A stretch of 61,366 nucleotides of DNA, taken from the NCBI GenBank assembly GCA_002391235.1, contig DGRX01000002.1:1-61366 (forward strand), read 5' to 3'. Shown in pieces: positions 48,573 to 57,365 of the stretch. Made by a program: the position numbers and the translations under genes. The notes under the pieces are model-generated. The model had not been told where the DNA came from. It searched no databases and saw only the letters and a list, made by a program, of their open reading frames with translations. The DNA is from Treponema sp. UBA4377 (GTDB taxonomy: Bacteria; Spirochaetota; Spirochaetia; Treponematales; Treponemataceae). Each line of letters opens with the position of its first letter. The first letter of the stretch is position 1.

Positions 48573-48642
48573 TCACTTTTTCCTAGGAATTCGCGCATTT
48601 TTTGATAAAAATTCATACCTTATAGTTGGAAGTTTTTTTTTA

Positions 48643-48671
48643 TTGACACCTCCTATTTTATAGGGTATAAT
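48643..48671 (+). promoter_or_regulatory. Promoter with palindromic operator for the HTH gene
   Basis: TTGACA (48643-48648), 17-nt spacer, TATAAT (48666-48671). The spacer holds the palindrome CCTATTTTATAGG (48652-48664), a likely autoregulatory site. The start ATG 48682 is only ten bases after the -10, with no RBS. Confidence 0.7.
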
Positions 48672-48681
48672 GCAAACCGCA

Positions 48682-49002
48682 ATGAGCAAACACTTTGACG
48701 ATTTGATGTCCGGCTTGAACGAGGCGATTGCCATTGAGCGCGGCGAACTCAAGGGTAAAAGAACTGTTTATGAAATTCAGCCTGTAAAAAAATACGACAA
48801 CGCGCAAATAAGGCGCATAAGGAATTCAGTTGGAATGACGCAGGCGTTGTTCGCAAGTTACATGGGCGTTTCTTGCAAGACTGTGGAAGCGTGGGAAAAT
48901 GGCGTGAACCATCCTACGGGAAGCGCCTGCCGCTTAATCAGCATGTTGGAAAACAAGGCTTTTGAAAGGCTTCCTTTTGTTCGCAAATTGGTGTCGCGGT
49001 GA
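48682..49002 (+). CDS. HigA/NadS-type helix-turn-helix regulator without toxin gene
   Basis: A 106-residue DNA-binding protein. The N-terminus FDDLMSGLNEAIAIERGELKGKRT and the Xre-type helix-turn-helix IRRIRNSVGMTQALFASYMGVSCKTVEAWENGVNHPTG match the NadS/HigA antitoxin-like family. Such genes usually follow a RelE/HigB-type toxin gene. Here none precedes or follows it: the upstream region holds a WYL relic and the next gene is a PfkB kinase. It is thus an orphan antitoxin or a stand-alone repressor. I chose ATG 48682 rather than ATG 48670 because the latter lies within the -10 box TATAATG. Confidence 0.78.
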   Translation: MSKHFDDLMSGLNEAIAIERGELKGKRTVYEIQPVKKYDNAQIRRIRNSVGMTQALFASYMGVSCKTVEAWENGVNHPTGSACRLISMLENKAFERLPFVRKLVSR

Positions 49003-49014
49003 TTCCCCTCAATA

Positions 49015-49043
49015 TTGCGCAAAATTCCGCGATTCGCTATAAT
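49015..49043 (+). promoter_or_regulatory. Promoter of the PfkB kinase gene, leaderless layout
   Basis: TTGCGC (49015-49020), 17-nt spacer, TATAAT (49038-49043), then eight bases to GTG 49052. No Shine-Dalgarno sequence is present. Confidence 0.7.
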
Positions 49044-49051
49044 AGAAAATT

Positions 49052-49948
49052 GTGAAAATTACGTCTGTTTGTTTGAGTCCGACGATTCAGAGGACTGTTT
49101 CGTTCAAGACATTTATGCTTAACAAGGTGAACCGTTCCGAAAAGTACGGGGTGTGGGCTTCGGGAAAGGCTGTCAACGCGGCGCGCGTTTTGAACCAGCT
49201 GGAGGCTGGATCGGTGCGCGTGGTTTGTCCGCTTGGCGAAGAAAACCAAAAGCGCTTTACCGAATTTGCCGAAAGGGATTCGCTCCTTCTTAGCCCGGTG
49301 ACGATTCCCGGAAACACCCGCGAATGTTGGACTGTTCTTGACAAGACGGCAAAGACCACGACTGAGTTGGTCGTAGGCGAGCCTGCGGTAGAAAAAATGC
49401 CCCAAAACAAAGTTGACGAATTGATGGACGCGGTAAACGAAAGCCTTAGCGACAGCGACGCTCTTTTGCTTGCCGGAAGCCGCCCCGCGATTTGGCCAGA
49501 CGACCTTTCGCGCGACATTTGCAAGGCCGCCTGCGACGCGGGGAAAATCACGCTTGTCGATTTTTGGGGAGACGACTTAAAACGAACGTTAAAGGCTTGC
49601 GAGCCGACGGTAGTTAAAATAAACGAAGAGGAATTTTTTTCGACCTTCGGAGGAAAGAGTGGCGTGGCGGGCTTAAAGTCCGCCCTCACGACAGCAAGCA
49701 AAAAGCACAACACGATTTTCATTGTGACGCGCGGAGACAAATCGACTTACGCCGCGCAAAAGGGAAAGGTCTTTGAGGCCGACACCGAAAAGAATTTGAA
49801 GATCGTGAACACAACCGCTTGCGGAGACGCGTTCGCCGCGGGCTTTTTGTACGAATATTTAAAGAGCGGCGACGTTCAAGCCGCGCTCAAAAAAGGAACT
49901 TGGTGCGCCGCCCGCAACGCGGAAAACGAGTGCCCCGGTTCCCTCTAA
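49052..49948 (+). CDS. PfkB-family sugar kinase (1-phosphofructokinase/tagatose-6-phosphate kinase type)
   Basis: A 298-residue ribokinase/PfkB-family kinase. The N-terminal CLSPTIQRTVSF and RSEKYGVWASGKAVNAARVLNQLE resemble the 1-phosphofructokinase branch. The C-terminal motif is NTTACGDAFAAGFLYEYLKSG with the catalytic Asp in GDAFAAGF. It would transfer phosphate from ATP to a sugar phosphate; the exact sugar is not certain. The GTG start at 49052 is supported by the promoter eight bases upstream. The thrS gene begins 18 bases after the stop, so both are probably co-transcribed. Confidence 0.82.
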   Translation: MKITSVCLSPTIQRTVSFKTFMLNKVNRSEKYGVWASGKAVNAARVLNQLEAGSVRVVCPLGEENQKRFTEFAERDSLLLSPVTIPGNTRECWTVLDKTAKTTTELVVGEPAVEKMPQNKVDELMDAVNESLSDSDALLLAGSRPAIWPDDLSRDICKAACDAGKITLVDFWGDDLKRTLKACEPTVVKINEEEFFSTFGGKSGVAGLKSALTTASKKHNTIFIVTRGDKSTYAAQKGKVFEADTEKNLKIVNTTACGDAFAAGFLYEYLKSGDVQAALKKGTWCAARNAENECPGSL

Positions 49949-49966
49949 TAAAAAAGGACAATAAAA

Positions 49967-51718
49967 ATGGCAGTTGACGAACACTTGCAGACTGTGCGCC
50001 ACTCGTTGGCTCATGTTATGGCTGAGGCTATTCAGCATCTTTTTCCGGGAGCGGAATTCGCTATCGGACCCGCGATTGAAAACGGCTTTTACTACGACAT
50101 CGATTTTAAAGAAAAGAAAATCACCGAAGAGGATTTTCCGGCTGTTGAAAAAGAGATGCGAAAAATTTTGGCCGGAAACTTTGACTTTGTAAGGAAGGAA
50201 GTCAGCCGTTCCGAAGCTTTAAAGCTTTTTGAAGGCCATCAGTTTAAGACGGAACTTATCAACGACCTTCCCGAAGACGCGACAATTTCAATCTACACCC
50301 AAGACGACTTTACTGACCTTTGCCGCGGCCCCCACGTCTCTAACACAAAGGAAATCAACGCGCAGGCCTTTAAGCTGACTAAGCTTGCCGGAGCCTACTG
50401 GCGCGGCGACAGCGACAGGCCCATGCTTACCCGCGTTTACGCCGTCGCTTTTGAAAAGCCCAACGACCTTAAGGACTACCTTAAAATGCTGGAAGAGGCC
50501 GAAAAGCGCGACCACCGCCGCCTTGGCGTTGAGATGGACTTGTTCCACCTTGACCCCGAAGACCCGGGCCAGATTTTCTGGCACCCCAACGGATGGACAA
50601 TCTACACGACAATGCAGGACTACATGCGAAAGATGGTCCGCCGCGACGGTTACCTTGAGGTCAACACTCCTGCGATTATGCCTCGCACGCTTTGGGAGCG
50701 AAGCGGCCACTGGGGCCACTACCAAAAGAACATGTTCATCACCGAATCAGAAAAGCGCTTGTTCGCCATTAAGCCGATGAACTGTCCCGGCGCGCTTGAG
50801 ATTTTCAAAAGCCGCCAGCGCTCTTACAAAGACCTTCCGCTTCGCCTTGCCGAGTTTGGCCACGACGTCAGAAACGAGCCGAGCGGAACCTTGCACGGCG
50901 TAATGCGCGTCCGCGGCTTTGTCCAGGACGACGCGCACATTTTGTGCACGGAGGAACAGATTGGAAGCGAGGTCGCCAAGTTCTGCAAGCTTCTTAGGAA
51001 CATTTACCACGACTTTGGTTTTGACGACCTTGTCGTAAAATTTTCTACGATGCCCGACGACCATGTTGGCGACGAGGCGACTTGGCAGCGCGCCGAAAAG
51101 GCTTTGGCCGACGCTTGCCACGAAGCCGGCTTGGATTACGAAATCCAGCCCAAGGAAGGCGCCTTTTACGGACCCAAGCTTGAGTTCAAGCTTTACGACA
51201 CGCTTGGCCGCGAATGGCAGTGCGGAACGATTCAAGTTGACTACCAGCTTCCGTCGGCCGAGCGCCTTGACGCGACTTACATCGGAGCGGACAACCAAAA
51301 GCACCATCCGGTAATGCTTCACCGCGCCGTCCTTGGTTCTTTTGAACGCTTCCTTGGAATCTTGATCGAAAACTTCGCCGGAAACTTCCCGGCCTGGCTT
51401 GCCTTTGAGCAGGTCGCCGTCGTTCCGATTTCCAATTCCTTTGACGACTACGCGCGCAAAGTCAACGACGCGCTTTTGGCCGCCGACATCAGGAGCCAGG
51501 CTTACTTGTCGGAAGAAAACATGAAGGCCAAAATCAAGATGATCACAAAGGAGCACAAGACTCCCTACATCTTGGTTGTCGGCGAGCGCGAGCAGGCGGA
51601 GGGAACGGTTGCCGTCCGCTTTAGGCAGTCGAGCGGCCTCCAGCAACAGACGATGAAAATCGAGGATTTCGTAAGGTACGTCCAAGAAAAAGTTGAGACG
51701 CGCTTTAACGGAATTTAA
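49967..51718 (+). CDS. thrS: Threonyl-tRNA synthetase lacking the TGS domain
   Basis: The enzyme attaches Thr to tRNA-Thr. The 583-residue sequence begins directly with the N2 editing domain (HLQTVRHSLAHVMAEAIQHLFPG), including the HxxxH motif. It therefore lacks the N-terminal TGS domain of the usual 640-residue form. Class II motifs follow: RDGYLEVNTPAIM (motif 1 area), GTLHGVMRVRGFVQDDAHI (motif 2) and the C-terminal catalytic HRAVLGSFERFLGIL (motif 3), then the anticodon-binding domain (VAVVPISNSFDDYARKV). The zinc-site Cys is in IKPMNCPGALEIF. The RBS is AAGGA, six to ten bases before ATG 49967. A terminator lies at 51745-51773. Confidence 0.93.
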   Translation: MAVDEHLQTVRHSLAHVMAEAIQHLFPGAEFAIGPAIENGFYYDIDFKEKKITEEDFPAVEKEMRKILAGNFDFVRKEVSRSEALKLFEGHQFKTELINDLPEDATISIYTQDDFTDLCRGPHVSNTKEINAQAFKLTKLAGAYWRGDSDRPMLTRVYAVAFEKPNDLKDYLKMLEEAEKRDHRRLGVEMDLFHLDPEDPGQIFWHPNGWTIYTTMQDYMRKMVRRDGYLEVNTPAIMPRTLWERSGHWGHYQKNMFITESEKRLFAIKPMNCPGALEIFKSRQRSYKDLPLRLAEFGHDVRNEPSGTLHGVMRVRGFVQDDAHILCTEEQIGSEVAKFCKLLRNIYHDFGFDDLVVKFSTMPDDHVGDEATWQRAEKALADACHEAGLDYEIQPKEGAFYGPKLEFKLYDTLGREWQCGTIQVDYQLPSAERLDATYIGADNQKHHPVMLHRAVLGSFERFLGILIENFAGNFPAWLAFEQVAVVPISNSFDDYARKVNDALLAADIRSQAYLSEENMKAKIKMITKEHKTPYILVVGEREQAEGTVAVRFRQSSGLQQQTMKIEDFVRYVQEKVETRFNGI

Positions 51719-51744
51719 CTTGAACTTGTAGCAAGACCAAAAAG

Positions 51745-51773
51745 GCCGCGGCTTGACTGTCGCGGCTTTTTTT
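51745..51773 (+). terminator. Terminator after thrS
   Basis: GCCGCG (51745-51750) pairs with CGCGGC (51761-51766), followed by seven T. The sequence just upstream contains GCAAGACCAAAA, one copy of the motif that codes for Gln-rich inserts elsewhere. Confidence 0.8.
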
Positions 51774-51790
51774 AGCGCTTTGCCTTTTCG

Positions 51791-52582
51791 TTAAAAAATC
51801 AGCTTGGCCGAGAGCGCGAAAATGCTTTCGGTCAAGCCGCGGCCGTCGGCCAAGGAGCCGATGGGCAGGTAGTACCTAAGCTCAAAGCCGGCCGCGATTC
51901 GGTCGGTGAAATTCCATTCCCAGGCGCCAAAGAATTCCGTGTATAAAAAGCGCGCGTTGCCCCAAAACCATTTTTGAATTTCTTTCTTGTCGCCGCCCGC
52001 GCTTCCTGTGGCGCCTGAGTCTCCTTCCGAAACTCCGTTGGCCAAGAGCGCCGCGCGCGCCAAAATGCCAAGGCCGGCTCCCGCCTCGACCTGGAATTTT
52101 TGGAATCTAAAAGTGGCCGCGGCGGGCAAGTCCAGCATAAAGTTCAGCGCAAAAGCCGTTCGGTTTTCAATCTCGGCGGGCAGGGCGTTCTTTCCGTCCC
52201 ATAAGTAGTAGCTGGTCCAAAAGCTTAGTCGCGGCTGGAATGACAAAAAGGCCTTGTTGGGCCAAATGCCTCCGACGGCAAAGGCAAAGGCCGTGGGGCT
52301 GGGCGCGCTTTTTAGCTTGCTTTCTGTGTTGAGCGTTATGTTCGCGCCAAGGTTTACAAATGGCGACACTTGCGACCAAAATTCCTTCGCGCTTTTAGGC
52401 GGAACGTATGAGCCGCCAAAAAGGTTTTGAAAGCCGCCTTTTGCGTCTGATGCCGCTTCTTGGGCTTGCGAAGAATTTTGGTCTTGGCTAGGATTGCCGC
52501 CGCCCGCTTCTTGGGCTTGCAAAAAATTCAGCGCGAGGGCCGCAAGCAGCGCGGCAAAAAAAACTTTTTTTGTTTTCATCAT
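51791..52582 (-). CDS. Outer-membrane beta-barrel-like protein with Gln-rich N-terminus
   Basis: A 263-residue exported protein. The signal peptide MMKTKKVFFAALLAALALNFLQAQ is followed by a Gln/Ser/Ala-rich segment (NPSQDQNSSQAQEAASDA). From about residue 65 there are alternating amphipathic strands with many aromatic residues, for example SFQPRLSFWTSYYLWDG and AWEWNFTDRIAAGFELRYYLPIG, and a terminal Phe after AKLI. This fits an eight- to ten-stranded outer-membrane barrel. The Gln-rich segment is encoded by the same CAAGNCCAA motif as inserts in OppF and other proteins. The start codon overlaps the stop of the upstream lipoprotein gene, so the two are in one operon with rnhA. Confidence 0.72.
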   Translation of the reverse strand: MMKTKKVFFAALLAALALNFLQAQEAGGGNPSQDQNSSQAQEAASDAKGGFQNLFGGSYVPPKSAKEFWSQVSPFVNLGANITLNTESKLKSAPSPTAFAFAVGGIWPNKAFLSFQPRLSFWTSYYLWDGKNALPAEIENRTAFALNFMLDLPAAATFRFQKFQVEAGAGLGILARAALLANGVSEGDSGATGSAGGDKKEIQKWFWGNARFLYTEFFGAWEWNFTDRIAAGFELRYYLPIGSLADGRGLTESIFALSAKLIF

Positions 52583-53778
52583 TCAGCGTCCTTGTATAAA
52601 ATCGGCTTTAGGTCAACTTGCAAAAAGCCCGCGCGTCCTGTCTCGTAAAAGTCTGTTTGCTCCCAAGCGGCAAAGAGAGTCGCGCCGGAAATTCCAAAGT
52701 CGGTGTACTTGTAGTCTTCGGGCATTTTGGGAAGGCGCAGCGCCAAGTTTTTTGACTTGTTCAAAATTTTGTTAGCGTAAAGCGCTCCGTTCAAGTACAG
52801 GGTTCCGTCCTCAAAAAGAGCTGCGATCCATGTTCCGCTAATTTGAACGATTGCCCGCGCTATGCTGTTGGGGTCGTTTATTTTGGAATGGATGAACTGC
52901 CGCGCGGTGGCGCCGCCCGCGTCCTTGCATTCCGCGTAAAAGTCAAAGTCGGCGGGAAGGCCTTTAAGCAAATTCTTTACGCGCGCGGGCGCGGCCGAAA
53001 AATCCTTTGGCCTGCGGACGGCGCGGAATTCGTCTTCCGAAGATTTTTGGATTGCGATTAAATTTTTTTCTGGCGAGATCGAAAGCAAGGCGGTCTCCGG
53101 CCTGAACTTTAGGTAAGAGAAATTCGTTTCTGTCTGCGTGTAGTTTTTAATCGAGCAAAACCACTCTTTTCCGTCCCAGCAAAAATCGTTTACTTCGGAG
53201 TTTTGGGGAAGCGACAAATTTTCGTACGTCAAAATCGGAAAGTAAACGCCGGAGTCCGCGGTGAATTGAATCAAGAAGGGGCGGAAGGGCTGCTTGGCCG
53301 AAATTTTTTCGTTAAAGTAACTGTTCCTGTAAACTGAATAAATCGGCGAGCCGTTCATAAAGACAAGCTTGTCGGCCGTGCGCTCGTCAAAAAATTGCGG
53401 GTCCTTAAAAACTTTTATCGCGTCTTGGCTCATGACGATTATGCCAAGCCTGTTTGTGAGCGCGTAGATTCTCGGCGCTCCGCCTTGCGAAATGTCGAGC
53501 GGCGATTTTTCGGTTGACTGGCCCATGCAAGAAACGCGCAAGGCTTCTGTCCAAGGCTTTTTTAGCGCCGCGGGAGCTTTTTGCGGCGCGTCAACTTGCG
53601 CGTAGCCGTCTTTGTTTAGCGCGAACCACTTGTGCGAGGCGTTCTTTTTTTCTATTTGAATCGCTTCCACCGGTTCCTGCGAATTTTTCCCTCCGCAAGA
53701 AAAAAGCGAAAGAGAGAGCGCGAGCGCCGCGAGAGAAAGTTTTGCTGTGGCTCCAAAAATTTTATCTGTGCTTTTCAA
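52579..53778 (-). CDS. Lipoprotein of unknown function, about 399 residues
   Basis: The mature protein follows a lipoprotein signal peptide (AKLSLAALALSLSLFSCGGK). It contains repeated beta-rich segments such as PRIYALTNRLGIIVMSQDAIKV, FYAECKDAGGATARQFIHSK, QISGTWIAALFEDGTLYLNGALYANK and FGISGATLFAAWEQTDFYET, suggesting a beta-propeller-like fold. No Met lies suitably close to the signal peptide. I place the start at TTG 53778, inside the 3' end of rnhA, because it gives a normal n-region (KSTDKIFG); the frame is open farther upstream to 53883 but that part is unlike a signal peptide. Its stop overlaps the barrel gene, and it may work with that protein at the outer membrane. Confidence 0.68.
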   Translation of the reverse strand: MKSTDKIFGATAKLSLAALALSLSLFSCGGKNSQEPVEAIQIEKKNASHKWFALNKDGYAQVDAPQKAPAALKKPWTEALRVSCMGQSTEKSPLDISQGGAPRIYALTNRLGIIVMSQDAIKVFKDPQFFDERTADKLVFMNGSPIYSVYRNSYFNEKISAKQPFRPFLIQFTADSGVYFPILTYENLSLPQNSEVNDFCWDGKEWFCSIKNYTQTETNFSYLKFRPETALLSISPEKNLIAIQKSSEDEFRAVRRPKDFSAAPARVKNLLKGLPADFDFYAECKDAGGATARQFIHSKINDPNSIARAIVQISGTWIAALFEDGTLYLNGALYANKILNKSKNLALRLPKMPEDYKYTDFGISGATLFAAWEQTDFYETGRAGFLQVDLKPILYKDAE

Positions 53779-54208
53779 TTTCCATTCCGCAGAGTGAGTC
53801 GCAAATCTCGTTGTACTTGATTCCCGCGTGGCCCTTGACCCAAGACCATTTAAGGTTTTGGAAGCAGGCGGCGAGCGCGTCAAGCTCTTTCCACAAGTCC
53901 TGGTTTTTAACCGGCTCTTTGGCCGCGTTTTTCCAGCCCTTGACTTTCCATGATTTTATCCAGCTTGTGATTCCGTTCTTTACGTATTGGCTGTCGCTAA
54001 AAACGCTCAAGTCGTCCGAGGCCGAGTAATTGTCCTTGCAAAATTTTAGCGCTTGAATCGCGGCGGTAAGCTCCATGCGGTTGTTGGTCGTTTCATGCTC
54101 GCCGCCGGAAAGTTGGGTTTCAGCTCCGTTCGCCAAAATCACGCAGCCCCAGCCGCCCGGCCCGGGATTCCCCGAGCATCCGCCGTCAGTGTAAATTACG
54201 ATTTCCAT
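53762..54208 (-). CDS. rnhA: Ribonuclease HI
   Basis: The enzyme cleaves RNA in RNA-DNA hybrids. The 148-residue sequence starts at MEIVIYTDGGCSGNPGPGGWG and contains the catalytic carboxylates: Asp in YTDGG, Glu in NNRMELTAAIQAL, Asp in VFSDSQYVKNGI and Asp after NEICDSL. The basic handle region (WIKSWKVKGWKNAAKEP) and VKGHAGIKYNE are also conserved. I start at 54208 because GTGGGG precedes it; the ATG at 54256 would add an unrelated N-terminus that crosses the promoter. It is first in an operon with the lipoprotein and barrel genes, and its 3' end overlaps the lipoprotein start. Confidence 0.92.
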   Translation of the reverse strand: MEIVIYTDGGCSGNPGPGGWGCVILANGAETQLSGGEHETTNNRMELTAAIQALKFCKDNYSASDDLSVFSDSQYVKNGITSWIKSWKVKGWKNAAKEPVKNQDLWKELDALAACFQNLKWSWVKGHAGIKYNEICDSLCGMEIEKHR

Positions 54209-54227
54209 TTTTCCCCACTCATCATCT

Positions 54228-54256
54228 ATTCTAGCGCGGTTTGGGCAAAAAAACAA
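54228..54256 (-). promoter_or_regulatory. Promoter of the rnhA operon
   Basis: Minus strand TTGTTT (54256-54251), 17-nt spacer, TAGAAT (54233-54228). The leader is about 13-14 nt and carries GTGGGG. Confidence 0.6.
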
Positions 54257-54277
54257 GCGTAACGCGCTTTTGTTAAT

Positions 54278-54306
54278 GGAAATATTTACTGCGCTCTCGC
54301 GAGCGC
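54278..54306. repeat. Small hairpin repeat, copy D
   Basis: GGAAATATTTACT followed by the perfect stem GCGCTC-tcgc-GAGCGC. It is related to the repeats near gapA (12661, 12799, 13046). Confidence 0.5.
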
Positions 54307-54383
54307 GACAGGCAATAACACAATTCTAAAAAAAGATTGTGGAGACTCTATAAAAAAATAGTGAATTATGCTATTATAAATGC

Positions 54384-57350
54384 ATGAACCAAGTCGAGCA
54401 ACAAAAAGCGGCAAAAGAATTTTCAGCGTTTTGGAAAGATAAGGGCGACGAAAAGCAAGAGTCCCAAAGGTTTTGGATAGGCCTTTTGGGAGACGTTTTC
54501 GGCGTTACAAGCCCGGCAAAATACATTGAATTTGAAAAACGCGTTCAGCTGACGCATACAAGCTACATAGACGCTTACATTGCTGACACAAAAGTTTTGA
54601 TTGAGCAAAAGGGAATAAAAATCGATTTGCATAAAGCTTACGAGCAGAGCGATGGAACGGTTTTGACGCCATTTGAGCAAGCCAAAAGATACGCCGACGA
54701 ATTGCCGAACTCGATTCGGCCAAAATGGATTGTAGTTTGCAACTTTGCCGAATTTTTAGTTTACGATTTGGAAAATCCCCAAAGCCAGCCGGAGCAAATT
54801 TTCTTAAAGGATTTGCCAAAAGAATTTTACCGCTTGCAGTTCCTTGTTGACCAAAAGAACGAGAACATTCGCCGCGAGGAAGAAATTTCCTTAAAGGCTG
54901 GCGAACTTGTGGGGAAACTCTACGACGCTCTTGTCAAAGAATACATTCCTCCGGCTGGAACGGATTCCTTATCCACAATGCAGTTAAGGTCTTTGAACAT
55001 TCTTTGCGTTCGCATTGTGTTCTGTCTTTACGCCGAGGACGCAGGGCTTTTTGAAACAAAGACCGCTTTTGAGGATTACATAAAGTCTTTCGCGCTTGAA
55101 AATCTTCGCGCTGGAATAATCTCTTTGTTCAAAGCCTTGGACACTCAGTTAAAAGACCGTGACAAATATGACTTAAAGCTAAAGCCTTTTCCGTATGTGA
55201 ACGGAGGCCTTTTCCGCGACGAGCAAATTGAAATTCCAAATTTCACACAAGACATTGTTGACGTGATTGTGAATTATTGCGCGCCGTTTAATTGGAGCGA
55301 CATAAGCCCTACGATTTTTGGAGCGGTTTTTGAAGGCACTTTGAACCCTGAAACGCGACGTAAGGGCGGAATGCATTACACTTCCATACAGAACATTCAC
55401 AAAGTGATTGATCCGCTTTTTATGGATGATTTGAACGTCGAGTTTGATGAAATCTGTTCGATAAAATCCGCGAAACAAAAGGCGGAAAAACTTTTGGCTT
55501 TTCAAGGAAAATTGGGCGGATTGAAATTTCTTGACCCGGCTTGCGGAAGCGGAAATTTTTTGACGGAAACTTATCTTTGCTTGCGTCGCTTGGAAAACAA
55601 GGCTATTTCGATTTTTAACAAGGGCGACAAGGCCTTTGGCTTTGACGAATTCATAAAAGTTAGCATAAACCAATTTTATGGAATAGAAATCAACGACTTT
55701 GCGGTGACTGTCGCCAAAACCGCGCTTTGGATTGCGGAAAGCCAGATGGTTGCGGAAACAGAAGCGATACTTAGCCAAAATATTGATTTTTTGCCACTTA
55801 CCAATCACGCGAATATTGTGGAAGGAAACGCGCTTCGCATGGATTGGACAACTCTTTCGGAAACTGCCGAAACAGGCTTTTTGTTTGCGGAAAAGCTCAA
55901 CGTGTATAAAATCGACAAGAATTCGGGCGATATTCCAGTGCATGACAGCGCTTTGCAAAACGACACGTCGCTTTACGGCAGAAAGTTCAAAGAATTGAAT
56001 GTAATAACAAAAGAGGTTGAGGAAAAAGAACTGCCTGAGGCAAAGAAAGAAAAGATTGTCTACGATTACATAATCGGAAATCCTCCGTTCAGCGGAGCCA
56101 GAATCATGCGAAAAGAGAGCGAGCAGAAAAAAGATATCGCCGATACTTTTTCTGGCATAAAAAACGCAGGCAATCTTGACTATGTTTGCTGTTGGTATAA
56201 GAAGGCGGCGGAATGCATGAAGGGCAAGAAAACAAGAACTGCTCTTGTGTCCACAAATTCGATTTGCCAAGGAGAGCATGTTTCGATTCTTTGGAAGTTG
56301 ATTTTCCAGATGGGAATGGAAATTGATTTTGCATATCGAACATTCAAATGGTATTCCGAAAGTTCGGATATGGCGCATGTTCATTGCGTCATAATCGCAT
56401 TTTCAGACAAAAATTCCGAACGAAAGCAGAAATTCATATTTACTGAAAGCGGCGAGAGGCAGGTTGTGAAGAACATCAACGGTTATCTGCTTGATTTGCC
56501 GAATGTTTGCATTGAAAGCAGGCAAAGTCCAATATGCGGCGTTCCGGAAATTGGAATTGGCAACAAGCCTATTGACGGCGGCTTCTATTTGTTTGGCGAA
56601 GCGGAAATGCGCGCGTTCATAAAAAAGGAGCCGAAAGCGGGACAATATTTCCATGAATGGATGGGGAGCGATGAATTCATTAACGGAACCAAGCGCTGGT
56701 GCTTGTGGCTTGGCAACGTTCCGCCTGCGGAATTGCTTAAAATGCCTGAATGCATGAAGCGAGTCAAGGCTGTCCGTGAGTACAGATTGAAGAGTTCCAG
56801 CGCGCCCACAATAAAACTTGCTGAAAAGCCGACAAGATTTCATGTGGAGAATTTTCCAAAAGGAACATATATTATAGTGCCAGAAGTGTCATCTGGAAAA
56901 CGAGAATATGTTCCAATGGGATTTTTAACGCCAGATGTTTTTTGCAGCAACCTTGTAAAAATTATTCCAGACGCGACGCTTTATCATTTTGGTATTCTAA
57001 ACTCAAACATTCATAACATATGGATGAGGACTGTTGGCGGGCGGCTAAAAAGCGATTATCGTTATAGCAAAGACATTGTTTACAACAACTTCCCGTGGCC
57101 CAATCCTTCAAGCGAACAAAAGTCGGAAATCGAACGGGCGGCGCAAGAAATTCTTGACGCACGTAAAAAATACGCCGACTGCACGCTTGCCCAACTTTAC
57201 GGTGAAAACGCATACTTGTTTCCTGAATTGGAAAAAGCCCACGAAACTAACGACAAGGCTGTTATGGCCGCCTACGGATTCAAGTCAACTATGTCAGAAT
57301 CTGAAATCGTGGCGGAATTGTTCAAGTTGTATGAAAGCTTGGTGAAATGA
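54384..57350 (+). CDS. MmeI-like type IIG/IIL restriction-modification enzyme
   Basis: A 988-residue single-chain nuclease-methyltransferase. The N-terminal domain has a PD-(D/E)XK-like core: Asp63/Asp68 in SYIDAYIADTK and Glu74-Gln75-Lys76 in VLIEQKG, with spacing like MmeI. A helical connector includes TPFEQAKRYADELP. The gamma-class N6-adenine methyltransferase domain has motif I FLDPACGSGNFL (about residue 382) and motif IV IIGNPPFSGAR (about 564). A target-recognition region follows (GSDEFINGTKRWCLWL, FHVENFPKGTYIIVPEVSSGKREYVPMG, WMRTVGGRLKSDYRYS), then a C-terminal helical part (EIERAAQEILDARKKY). Such enzymes methylate one strand and cut about 20 bases away. The target site cannot be read by eye. 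A -10-like TATTAT ends six bases before ATG 54384. Confidence 0.86.
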   Translation: MNQVEQQKAAKEFSAFWKDKGDEKQESQRFWIGLLGDVFGVTSPAKYIEFEKRVQLTHTSYIDAYIADTKVLIEQKGIKIDLHKAYEQSDGTVLTPFEQAKRYADELPNSIRPKWIVVCNFAEFLVYDLENPQSQPEQIFLKDLPKEFYRLQFLVDQKNENIRREEEISLKAGELVGKLYDALVKEYIPPAGTDSLSTMQLRSLNILCVRIVFCLYAEDAGLFETKTAFEDYIKSFALENLRAGIISLFKALDTQLKDRDKYDLKLKPFPYVNGGLFRDEQIEIPNFTQDIVDVIVNYCAPFNWSDISPTIFGAVFEGTLNPETRRKGGMHYTSIQNIHKVIDPLFMDDLNVEFDEICSIKSAKQKAEKLLAFQGKLGGLKFLDPACGSGNFLTETYLCLRRLENKAISIFNKGDKAFGFDEFIKVSINQFYGIEINDFAVTVAKTALWIAESQMVAETEAILSQNIDFLPLTNHANIVEGNALRMDWTTLSETAETGFLFAEKLNVYKIDKNSGDIPVHDSALQNDTSLYGRKFKELNVITKEVEEKELPEAKKEKIVYDYIIGNPPFSGARIMRKESEQKKDIADTFSGIKNAGNLDYVCCWYKKAAECMKGKKTRTALVSTNSICQGEHVSILWKLIFQMGMEIDFAYRTFKWYSESSDMAHVHCVIIAFSDKNSERKQKFIFTESGERQVVKNINGYLLDLPNVCIESRQSPICGVPEIGIGNKPIDGGFYLFGEAEMRAFIKKEPKAGQYFHEWMGSDEFINGTKRWCLWLGNVPPAELLKMPECMKRVKAVREYRLKSSSAPTIKLAEKPTRFHVENFPKGTYIIVPEVSSGKREYVPMGFLTPDVFCSNLVKIIPDATLYHFGILNSNIHNIWMRTVGGRLKSDYRYSKDIVYNNFPWPNPSSEQKSEIERAAQEILDARKKYADCTLAQLYGENAYLFPELEKAHETNDKAVMAAYGFKSTMSESEIVAELFKLYESLVK

Positions 57351-57365
57351 ATAGTAGAAGAAAAT

